A stretch of DNA of 64,000 bases from Archangium violaceum. GTDB taxonomy: Bacteria; Myxococcota; Myxococcia; Myxococcales; Myxococcaceae. Each line of letters starts with the position of its first letter. The first letter of the stretch is position 1. Location of the stretch: positions 124,001-188,000 of the forward strand of contig NZ_CP069396.1 in NCBI RefSeq assembly GCF_016887565.1, in the 5' to 3' direction. The position numbers and the translations under genes were made by a program. Of this stretch, positions 46,738 to 54,855 are shown in pieces. The notes below the pieces were generated by a model, which saw only the letters and a list, made by a program, of their open reading frames with translations, was not told the DNA's origin and searched no databases.

Positions 46738-46968
46738 ACGGGTTGCGGGACATCCAGCTCGAAAGCCATGGGCGATTCCACCCGGACTGCCTGCCGCTTC
46801 AGAATCCTCCGTGCTCCACCTGTGGTGTCGCCATGGGCCACGGCGTCCCGGACCCGTATTGCCTCGATGCCGCCTCACTGCCGCGGCACGTGGACCTCTT
46901 CCGGCTGGCCGACACCTCGACGCTCATCGTCGCCAACGAGCGTCTGGTGGACGCGGTGCGCCGCCTGG
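46738..46968 (+). pseudogene. SitI6-type double-CXXCG immunity gene, 3' fragment
   Basis: Encodes [17 protein letters not shown], the [17 protein letters not shown] motif and the conserved IVANERLVDAVRRLGL, about 90% identical to residues ~155-235 of the intact gene at 51515-52240. The first two thirds, with the first Cys pair, are missing. It stops abruptly at the 3' end of the adenosine deaminase gene. Confidence 0.85.
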
Positions 46969-46970
46969 GT

Positions 46971-48575
46971 CTACTTCACGAACTGGTTTTCGAAGGTGGC
47001 GAACTGCGTCTCCATCTTCCACTGGAGGGCGGCGCGCTTGTGGGAGGCGAGGTAGGTCTTGCAGCTGGCCGACGAAGCGGCCTCTCCGAGCTTATCCTGG
47101 GCACAGGCCCTCACCGTGGCCGTGAAGTCATTGCGGTTGGCCCAGAGGCTGCCGCCCTCCACGAAGGCGTACTCCAGGCTGGTGCGCGCCATCTGCTTGA
47201 GCGTCTTGTAGTCGAGCCCCTGGTCGGTGGCGGCCGCGATGTACTCCTGGGAAATGTCCCCGCGCAGGATGCCCGAGTCATCGGTCGCCAGCGCCACCGG
47301 CACCTTGTTCTCCAGGTACGAGGCGAGCGGGTGTTGCGCGCCCGAGGCGCCGAGCAGGACGCGGTTGGAGGTCAGGCAGATCTCCACCATGACACTCAGG
47401 TCGTGCATGTCTCGCAGGAGGTCCGCGGCGCCATCGCCAGCCGTCTCGCCCAGCACATCCACGCCGTGGCCGATACGCTCCGCGTGGGCCTTCTCCACGG
47501 CGTTGCGGATGTGGAAGCGCAGGTGCTGCTGATCCTCGGCCTTGAGCACGGCGGGGATGAGCTCGCCGGCGTGCAGGGCGATGTGGACCGTCTTGCGGCC
47601 GACCGTGTTGTCATTGAAGTCATCCAGCGTGCCCAGGGCGAACATCTCGTCGTCGTAGTACGCGAGCGACTTCTCGTTCTCCTCGGGGGACACGAGGTTG
47701 ACACCCACGAGCTCGGGCACGCGCTGGGCCAGCTCATAGGCGTGCACCCACTGGCCGAAGACGTTCGCGCGCTCCGCCGTGCGGTTGGCCGAGGAGAGCA
47801 ACCGCACCTCCACGTCACAGCCTGGATCCGCCTCGGCGGTGCCGCACTTGAGCAGCTCCCGGGCGCCCTTCAGGGTCGCCGCGATGCTGGCGGCCTGCCG
47901 GTCGATCGAGGCCTGGAAGTCGGGCAGCGCGATGAGCTGCTTGCGCCTGGCCAACAGGGTCGCCGCATCCCAGGTGTCCGAGGTGGTGAAAAGCCCCTCG
48001 GCGAGCCTGCCACCGGTGCTCGCGCCAAACCCCTGCATCAGCTCCACATAGACCTGGTGGTGCTTGCCGGCGCGCGAGAGGATGTCCGCGTAGCTGTCGT
48101 CATTGCGCGAGTCGAGCTGTACCGCGCCGTACTTGCCGAAGGCGTCGAAGAAGTGCTGGTGCGCCTCCAGCAGCGAGCCCGTGTAGTCATGCATGGACCA
48201 GGCGCCCAGCACGGCGTCGTAGAAGGCCGGATCCTCCCAGACGTTGGCCAGCGGCGTCGTTCCGGCCGCGCACGGGTTGCTGGCCACGAAGGTCGTCGTG
48301 TTCACGCACGCGCCGTCCTCGGCGCCCCACTTGAGCAGGTTCTCGGTGGTGATGGCGCCCGAGGTGTGGCTGTGCAGATCCGCGCCCTTGGGCATGGCGA
48401 GCAGGAAGGCGCCGAGCGCCGCGGGGTCGCCTCGCAGCGACTCCATGTGCTAGTGCACCACGTCCTCCCGCGTCGGCTCCACGGGGGTCGGCTGGGGGTT
48501 CGGCTCCGCATCCTCGCCGCACGCGCTCATGCCGAGCGCCGCGACGACCGCCAATCCAAGGTTCTTGTAGTTCAT
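46971..48575 (-). pseudogene. Lipoprotein adenosine deaminase interrupted by one in-frame TAG
   Basis: From the ATG at 48573-48575 the frame gives a lipoprotein signal (NLGLAVVAALGMSACG), a Pro-rich linker and EDVVH, then a TAG at 48450-48452, and continues in the same frame with HMESLRGDPAALGAFLLAMPKGADLHSHTSG for 490 more codons to 46971. The downstream part is a complete adenosine/AMP deaminase-type domain: ADLHSHTSGAI (metal site), ALHAGE, IGHGVD, and ALATDDSGI. A single stop thus separates signal and enzyme. Translation could restart at ATG 48446, leaving a cytosolic enzyme without its lipid anchor. It may be a sequencing error, a fresh nonsense mutation or readthrough. Confidence 0.85.
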
Positions 48576-48658
48576 ATGTGTGGTCCACGCGGACGGAAGC
48601 GTCGACGTGGGTGTCTCCTGGTCGGGATGGCCGAACACCCTAGAAGGGACGCGCACAC

Positions 48659-48700
48659 ACTCCTCGTGAATTCGCCTTCCGAGTGTTCTTCACGAGGAGT
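48659..48700. promoter_or_regulatory. Long inverted repeat upstream of the adenosine deaminase gene
   Basis: Perfect 12-bp arms ACTCCTCGTGAA / TTCACGAGGAGT with an 18-bp spacer, about 85 bp before the start at 48575. It could be an operator or mRNA hairpin. Nothing else is recognised in the 350-bp gap to 48925. Confidence 0.45.
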
Positions 48701-48924
48701 CCTGGTCACGCCGACCTGGATTTTTTCACCGACCTTGTGCCTGCACACCTCACGCAGGCCAATCCGGAAGACGGTTGAACACAGAGGTCGCAGAGGCACA
48801 GAGGTCGAGTCTCCGTCGCGCTTCGAACCGGCACGCCAGCAGGCAGGGACACCTGCTGCCACGCGCGGAAGTATGCTTGTGCGCCTGGGCCGGCGCGGCA
48901 AGTCTCCTGCTATACCCCGCCCCT

Positions 48925-49362
48925 ATGAAGCTCATCCTGCGGAATGTCCTGGCCGTTATTGCCGGGTTCATGCTCGGAAGCATCGTCAACATGTCGCTCG
49001 TCACCGCGGGACCGCATGTATTCGCGCTGCCGCCCGGCGTGGACATGAACGACATGAATAGCCTGAAGTCGTCGGCGCACTTGATGCAGCCGAAGAACTT
49101 CGTCTTTCCGTTTCTCGCGCACGCGCTCGGCACGCTCGTTGGCGCACTGACGGCTCATCTCATCGCCGCGAGTCATCGCTCGGTGTTCGCCTACATCATC
49201 GGTGTGCTGAACCTGGCTGGCGGCATCGCGGCGTCGTTCATGATTCCCGCGCCAACCTGGTTCATCGCGCTCGATCTCCTGGTGGCCTATATTCCGATGG
49301 CGTGGCTCGCGAGCAGGCTCGGTCGTACCCTACGGCCGGATCGCGCCGCGGTAACAGCGTAA
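48925..49362 (+). CDS. Four-helix integral membrane protein of unknown function
   Basis: 145 residues. Four hydrophobic segments: VLAVIAGFMLGSIVNMSLV, FVFPFLAHALGTLVGALTAHLI, VFAYIIGVLNLAGGIAASFMI and WFIALDLLVAYIPMAWLAS. Between helices 1 and 2 is a loop with FALPPGVDMNDMNSL. This pattern recurs in small membrane proteins annotated as hypothetical in many bacteria. It is slightly poorer in GC than its neighbours. Function unknown. Confidence 0.75.
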   Translation: MKLILRNVLAVIAGFMLGSIVNMSLVTAGPHVFALPPGVDMNDMNSLKSSAHLMQPKNFVFPFLAHALGTLVGALTAHLIAASHRSVFAYIIGVLNLAGGIAASFMIPAPTWFIALDLLVAYIPMAWLASRLGRTLRPDRAAVTA

Positions 49363-49468
49363 CCGGAGCCGAGGGCACCATGTCCTCGGAGAGATCGACG
49401 CCCATCACGCGCGCCGCCCCCCCGCGGAACTCGAATTCCGCGGCGGGGGCCCGCTTCATGCCCGAGGC

Positions 49469-50098
49469 CTACTTCTTCGGGAAGTTCGGGTCGGCCTTCA
49501 CCTCTTCGATCTGCGCGATGTGCCGCTTGGAGTGCGCGGCCATGAAGAGCATCCACTGGTAGGCATCCAGATCACCTATGGGCGACGGACCGCTGACGTG
49601 GCTGCGCAGCTCGCTCTCCGGCGTCCCCTTGACCAGGGTAATGCTCGCCTCGCGCCTGGCGTTGAAGGCCTTGGCGGCCTCCTTGGCCGAGGCGAACTTG
49701 CTCGCGGGCTGGAGCTTCTCGGGCGCCTTGTACTTGTTGGTCCGATCCGGAATGCCCTGGAGGATCTTCTCCTCGAGCCCCTGGGTCTTGGCCTTCTGCT
49801 CGGCCGTCGCGGCGGGCGTCTTGAGGATCTTGCCCGTGATGTTCTCGCCGAACATCTCCTCGGACAGGGCGATGTGCTCGGCCACCTCCGCGACCGACCA
49901 GCGATCCGGCGCGGGCTTGAACTTCCACTGCGCCTCCGAGAGCCCATCGATGGACTTGAGGAAGTCCTTCTGGGTCTGGGTGAGGTAGTCGACGAGGAAC
50001 TTCGAGTCCTTGGGCGCCGCCTTCGCGGGGGCGGCCGGCTCGGCGGCGAGGACCAGGGTGGGGAGCAGCACGGCGAGGGCAAGCACGGCACGATTCAT
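49469..50098 (-). CDS. Secreted DinB-superfamily protein
   Basis: 209 residues. The signal peptide is MNRAVLALAVLLPTLVLAAEP. The mature part has the DinB/YfiT four-helix pattern: FLKSIDGLSEAQWKFKPAPDRWSVAEVAEHIALSEEMF, and the closing YQWMLFMAAHSKRHIAQIEEVK. The three metal-ligand His positions (EHIA, AHSKRHIAQ) are present. DinB-fold proteins are metal-dependent, often thiol transferases, but exported ones are uncharacterised. The ATG at 50096-50098 has a GGAGGAA site. Confidence 0.88.
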   Translation of the reverse strand: MNRAVLALAVLLPTLVLAAEPAAPAKAAPKDSKFLVDYLTQTQKDFLKSIDGLSEAQWKFKPAPDRWSVAEVAEHIALSEEMFGENITGKILKTPAATAEQKAKTQGLEEKILQGIPDRTNKYKAPEKLQPASKFASAKEAAKAFNARREASITLVKGTPESELRSHVSGPSPIGDLDAYQWMLFMAAHSKRHIAQIEEVKADPNFPKK

Positions 50099-50711
50099 GG
50101 TGTGATTCCTCCGATGGGGAGGCGCACCGTGTAGCGCAGGCCCCTGACATGCCCTGTTGGCAGCCGGGCGAGGCCGCCAAGGCGCGTGCCAGCGAATGAC
50201 ATCCTCCACGGCGGGTGCCGGCATCCGCGCACGCCCAGCATGACGGAGCGGGACTCCTCGAAGCGCTCGGCGAGGAATCCCATCAACGCGCGCACCCGTG
50301 GCACCTTCCGGGCCTCGCGCGAGGCCACCAGCCACACGTCCTCCAGGGGCAGCTCCACCTCCGGGAGTACGGGCCGCAGCTCCGGGTAGAGGCTGGCCAG
50401 CGCACACGGCAGCGCCGCCACGCCCTGGTGGGCGGCCACCGCGCCCGCAGCGGCCATGGCCGCTTTGCTGCGAAAGACGAAGCGTCCCGCCTTCCATTCC
50501 TCCAGCACGCGCAGTTGCGGCATTCGTGAGAGCACCGCGTCGAAGCCCACCAGCGCATGGCCCGCCAGGTCCTCCGCCGAGCGCAGGGGTGCGGCACGCT
50601 CCAGGTAGCGTGCACTGGCGTAGAGCCTCCAGGCGAGCTGCCCCACCTTGCGCGCCACCAGCGAGTCCCCCCTGGGACGCACCGTGCGCACGCCCAGGTC
50701 CGCCTCCCGTA
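50095..50711 (-). pseudogene. LysR-type regulator, 5' truncated
   Basis: Encodes the effector-binding half of a LysR protein: EADLGVRTVRPRGDSLVARK, LAWRLYASARYLERA, HALVGFDAVLSRMPQL, AVAAHQGVAALPCALASLYPEL and SREARKVPRVRALMGFLAERFEE. The helix-turn-helix and first ~100 residues are gone: the homology ends at about 50711, exactly at a GAGGTGTTTGACACC sequence like the RAYT element ends. Confidence 0.8.
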
Positions 50712-50782
50712 CGAGGTGTTTGACACCTTTCGGGCCTTTCGGAGGACATCCTGCCGTTGCACACCATAGCCTCGGGGCGCCC

Positions 50783-51490
50783 ATGACCCGAACCCTCCGG
50801 CCTCGCACCCTGCTGCCGCTGTTCCTCTCCGCGCTGCTGCTGGCCGCGTGCGCCACCTCCCCACGCACCTGGGAGGCAACCGAGCCCAACGACACCACCG
50901 TCTGCGACGATGCGGATGCCGACCGGTGCATCGTGCTCGCCTGTGACGAGGGCGAGTGCGCCGTCTTCGACTGCGAGGACGTGGACCCGGAGGCGCTCAC
51001 GCGAGGGCCCCTTGCGCAGGGGGCGGAGCTGGCACGATTCCCTCGCCCGCCTTTTCGCGCACCTGGCACCCAGCGCAACTGGAGGCGCGCGGGGCTCCGG
51101 GAGGACGCCCGACCCCGGATGACCTTCCACTTCCGCTACCGCCAGGGCTTCCTTCCGGCCTTCCCTCGGCTCGAAGGAAAGCTGATCAAGCACCACCTCT
51201 TTCCCCAGGCGCAGGAGTTCAGGACATGGCTCAACCGCAGTGGCATCAACATCCACGAGTGGACGATGCTCATCCCGGAACAAGTACACCTGCGCATTCA
51301 CCGCGGTGCCAATGGAGGTACGTGGAACGCCGCGTGGCGGCAGGTCATGAGGAGCAGTCCCGGAGTCGTGCCAAAGGAAGTCCTGATCCGCAAGGCCTTC
51401 GAGCTGGCCCTGCGCTTCGACATCGCAGGTCCCCTCAGGTCGTACTACGCTCCAGTGCCTGCACCCGGACCCCAGCTTCTCGTTCCTTGA
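50783..51490 (+). CDS. sitA6: SitA6-family polymorphic toxin lipoprotein
   Basis: 235 residues. The lipoprotein signal ends in LFLSALLLAACA. A short Asp/Cys-rich spacer (CDDADADRCIVLACDEGECAVFDC) is typical of the myxobacterial SitA6/TIGR02269 lipoproteins. The C-terminal ~120 residues carry LIKHHLFPQAQEFRTWLNR, GINIHEWTMLIPEQVHLRIH and GTWNAAWRQVM, an HHH/AHH-like nuclease pattern. SitA toxins are passed between kin by outer-membrane exchange (TraAB) and kill recipients lacking immunity. The cognate immunity gene starts 25 bp downstream. Nuclease activity is inferred from the His-rich motif. Confidence 0.82.
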   Translation: MTRTLRPRTLLPLFLSALLLAACATSPRTWEATEPNDTTVCDDADADRCIVLACDEGECAVFDCEDVDPEALTRGPLAQGAELARFPRPPFRAPGTQRNWRRAGLREDARPRMTFHFRYRQGFLPAFPRLEGKLIKHHLFPQAQEFRTWLNRSGINIHEWTMLIPEQVHLRIHRGANGGTWNAAWRQVMRSSPGVVPKEVLIRKAFELALRFDIAGPLRSYYAPVPAPGPQLLVP

Positions 51491-52240
<750 letters not shown>

Positions 52241-52242
52241 GC

Positions 52243-52576
52243 CGGGGCGAAGGAGCGGCAGCGGGCGGTGCGCGACCTGCTGGAGGAGGTGGAAGCCGAG
52301 GCCCGAGGATTGGGTACGCCTGCATTGGGGGCACGGGTCGTGCGGGCACAGCACCGCATACTTGGCCTGAGCGCCTCAAGCGCAGTCTGCGGCCATTGGG
52401 GCATGCCTCCACGCGCCATGCGTTGAAGGAGTTGCGCGAGCAGTACCGGACCTTTGTCGCGGTGTTCCGAGAGGCGGCAGAGCGGTGGAGTCGGGGGGAT
52501 TTCTCGGCTCGCTTTCCTCTCTTCTTCTTCCTACCGCGCGTCTTGCCGGGTCGTGCTGCTCAAGTTCTTTGACACC
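52243..52576 (+). pseudogene. RAYT transposase 3' fragment with right element end
   Basis: Starting three bases after the SitI6 stop, this matches the transposase from EEERRRAVRGLLEEVEAEARA to the C terminus, with a frameshift near 52350, and ends in GTTCTTTGACACC at 52564-52576. Confidence 0.85.
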
Positions 52577-52713
52577 CTCTCGTGCTCGAGCAGTGCCTCA
52601 AGGAACTCGATCAGTGGCCCGCGGAATCCTGCTCCCACATCCCAGGTCGCCGTGGTCGCCTCCGGAATGACCTCTACGCTAGCGCGCCACCCTACACAAT
52701 GCGGGAGAGCCAC
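52577..52713 (-). pseudogene. 5' fragment of an unidentified gene cut by the transposase end
   Basis: From the ATG at 52711-52713 the minus strand reads MALPHCVGWRASVEVIPEAT and continues to FLEALLEHE, then runs into the GTGTCAAAGAAC element end. It looks like the start of a small protein, perhaps an immunity gene given the setting, but the family is not recognised. Confidence 0.4.
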
Positions 52714-52773
52714 AAAATCGGGGCAGGCGCAGTCCAGCCGGTATGGTTTCTAGAGTGGTGTGGGGAATGCGGC

Positions 52774-53817
52774 TCACCAGTGACCGAGCCGACCCGGCAG
52801 CAAGCTGACCAGCGTCTGGATGGAGCTGGCCTGCTTCGGAAGCAGGTGGGCTCCACGGGGGGCCGAACAGTTCAGGTACCCGGAGGGCTGCTCAGGCCAG
52901 GACCCATCATTGTTGCGTCGGTATACCATCAGTCGGCCGCCATCCGCGGTGACGATGAGACGGCATCGCGTGAGATCCAGTCGCTCGACATAGACTCGGG
53001 CCTGCTCAAATGCTCTGTCGAGGGGCTCTCCCAATCCTTTCGCCTCGAACACCGCGACGCAGTTCTCTTGGGTGGTAGGCGTGCGGTCGAACACCGCGAC
53101 GTCCACTCGGTTCCATTCAACCCCCAGGAGTTGCTCAGACCACCCCAGGCTTCGGAGGAGAGGGACGAGGATGTGTGCGACCACCTCGTGTTCCGTGGGC
53201 CGGTCTCCTGCGTACTTTCCCTTGTACCAGGCCGAGAGGCGCTTCACCTGTTCGAGCACATTGATGAGCCGATCCACGACGTCATTCGCCACGCCTGATG
53301 CGAACAATTCGATCCCGAGTTCCTCCCGCTTGAGTACGGGGCCGACAGTAGGCAGTGGCTTGAGTTCGCGCGCGACGAAGCGGGAGGCAAGCTGCTGGAC
53401 GCGAGCACTGTCCACGACGTGGACACGCGTGAAGGTTGGCTGCTGCTTGCGGGTCGCGAAGACTTTCTTCAAATCGGGGAACTGCGCGAGGAGATCGGGC
53501 TCCCATTGGACACGGCGGGTATGTTGGAGATCCCAACCGAGGACATCATCGTAGTGCTCCTCCCAGGAGTATCCTCCTTCCTCCGGAATGATGCCGACCG
53601 CCACGACGTCATGTCCCAAGCGCATGAGGACCGGGTCTCCGGGGCTTGGCTCCGTCGCGAAAGAATGGATGGCGCCCATCATGCCGGCACCTTTGTAGGC
53701 AGGTCCTGGAGCGGGTCCCGGGGTGCCCGGGCCAATGAGCATCAGGTCATGCTCGAGAAAGAGTTCCCGGTAATCGCGTGCCGGTTCTCCCGCGGCGATC
53801 TGCCACAGCTGCGGCAT
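52774..53817 (-). CDS. Putative modified-DNA-type restriction protein: PUA/EVE-like domain plus HsdR_N-type nuclease
   Basis: 347 residues. N-terminal ~115 residues (LWQIAAGEPARDYRELFLEHDLMLIGPG, GDPVLMRLGHDVVAVGII, DDVLGWDLQHTRRVQW) show the small beta-barrel pattern of PUA/EVE-like domains, which can read modified bases. Residues ~215-320 match the nuclease domain at the start of type I restriction HsdR subunits: TEHEVVAHILVPLLRSLGW, then RVDVAVFDR (Asp), CVAVFEAKG (E-x-K), FEQARVYVERL (Q-x-x-x-Y) and RLIVTADGGRLMVYRRN. These are the D-ExK and QxxxY positions of a PD-(D/E)xK enzyme. There is no helicase or methylase gene beside it. A stand-alone modification-dependent nuclease is inferred; both domain calls are by eye. 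Confidence 0.6.
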   Translation of the reverse strand: MPQLWQIAAGEPARDYRELFLEHDLMLIGPGTPGPAPGPAYKGAGMMGAIHSFATEPSPGDPVLMRLGHDVVAVGIIPEEGGYSWEEHYDDVLGWDLQHTRRVQWEPDLLAQFPDLKKVFATRKQQPTFTRVHVVDSARVQQLASRFVARELKPLPTVGPVLKREELGIELFASGVANDVVDRLINVLEQVKRLSAWYKGKYAGDRPTEHEVVAHILVPLLRSLGWSEQLLGVEWNRVDVAVFDRTPTTQENCVAVFEAKGLGEPLDRAFEQARVYVERLDLTRCRLIVTADGGRLMVYRRNNDGSWPEQPSGYLNCSAPRGAHLLPKQASSIQTLVSLLPGRLGHW

Positions 53818-53889
53818 GAATTTCCTCCTCGTTCACTCCGGTCGGATGGTCGTCGAGCGAATGCACTTCCGTTGGGAACACGGGTAGCT

Positions 53890-54132
53890 TCAAGCCACGG
53901 TGATGCGTGTGCCGGTGAGGCCCTCGCGCTCGATGGCCTCTTTGAGATCCTCGGAGACGACGAGGGCCAACGTCCAGCCCCAGGGGCGAACAATGTTCGT
54001 GCCCCTCGCTCTCGTCGGGTCGATGCTCATACCGTAGACGATCCGGTCTGGCCCACCCTCTCCGGCTGGCCGTCCTCGGGCTTGAAGTACCGCACCTCTT
54101 CGCAGCGCGCATCGTCGATGCAGCGGATGCTG
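53890..54132 (-). pseudogene. imm11-type immunity protein, 3' remnant with frameshift
   Basis: Two minus-strand frames read CIDDARCEEVRYFKPEDGQPERVG and then VYGMSIDPTRARGTNIVRPWGW-ALVVSEDLKEAIEREGLTG, matching the end of imm11/DUF1629 proteins once a frameshift near 54045 is allowed. The rest of the gene is replaced at 54133 by a pectinacetylesterase fragment. Confidence 0.65.
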
Positions 54133-54233
54133 CTGGGGCGTGACCGTCCCGGTCGCCTGCACCCACTGCAACGACGGACTTCAAGCGGTTCCCGGCGTAC
54201 TTGGCAGACACGTATCCTACCTCGTGGTTCGGG
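54133..54233 (+). pseudogene. Pectinacetylesterase gene fragment A
   Basis: Matches bases ~23307-23407 of the intact gene (codons for WGVTVPAACTNC to SRFG) with one inserted base, and ends in GGTTCGGG. Fragment B at 58317 resumes at the same GGTTCGGG. Confidence 0.8.
54226..54233. repeat. Left copy of the 8-bp direct repeat GGTTCGGG
   Basis: Last bases of pectinacetylesterase fragment A; the same eight bases open fragment B at 58317-58324. The repeat brackets 4.1 kb. Confidence 0.6.
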
Positions 54234-54261
54234 CGGCGAAGGTTCAAACACCTCGTACCGC

Positions 54262-54400
54262 TGGGCTGGCGTGTGTCCCAAGGGGCTGCACGGCCTGTAC
54301 TTCGGCCCCGCGCACAACCTGGGTGGCACCTGTCAGCGGCCCTCCTCGGCCCCTCTGTACCGTCCCTCCCTCTCAACAGGGCCTCCATTCCTCTTATGCG
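54262..54400 (+). repeat. Dispersed repeat family R1, copy 3
   Basis: Contains GGCGTGTGTCCCAAGGGGCT, GCACGGCCTGTAC and later CCCCTCTGTACCGTCCCTCC, in the same order as copy 1 read on its minus strand. More diverged than copies 1 and 2. The remaining gap to 54651 shows nothing clear. Confidence 0.5.
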
Positions 54401-54651
54401 TCACGGAGATGCCGCGCGTCTGGGGCCTCCATGATATCCACCATTCTCCGTCCTCCGTAGCAGACCGGCTTGGTCAGCCACGGCGTCCGCGCCCTCTTCG
54501 GCTCATCCCTCGCTGCTGTCATCAGCAGCGCGCACCCCTCTTCCGATCTCAGCCCCATTTGAGGGAGCCGGGCCGGGCCCTTTCTTCGCCCCGTTCAGAG
54601 CAGGCATAATCGCCACGAATGGCCGAACCAGAGAGCAGAGCAGGAGAATGC

Positions 54652-54855
54652 ATGACCGGTGAGGTGGTTGCCAGCGACCAGCAGTCGCATTCCCTTGCAC
54701 AAAGGATCGGGGTGGAGGCGCTAATTGAGGCCACTGGGGAGTCGCTGGCGACGAGCGCTCCCAAGGATGCGACAATCAGCCTTCGCGCCGCTCGTTTTAA
54801 CGTGGCTGCGAAAGCCGCAGCACCGGTGACCCAGGGAGTCGCTGATGGCAGGTGA
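54652..54855 (+). CDS. Small ORF coupled to the FHA-GGDEF-SIR2 gene
   Basis: 67 residues from the ATG at 54652, which has an AGGAG site (an ATG at 54619 lacks one). The sequence MTGEVVASDQQSHSLAQRIG continues into a predicted helical stretch around VEALIEATGESLATS and has no Cys or membrane segment. Its stop overlaps the start of the large gene by 11 bp (ATGGCAGGTGA), so the two are translationally coupled. I do not recognise the family. It could be a regulatory partner or only a leader. Confidence 0.5.
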   Translation: MTGEVVASDQQSHSLAQRIGVEALIEATGESLATSAPKDATISLRAARFNVAAKAAAPVTQGVADGR

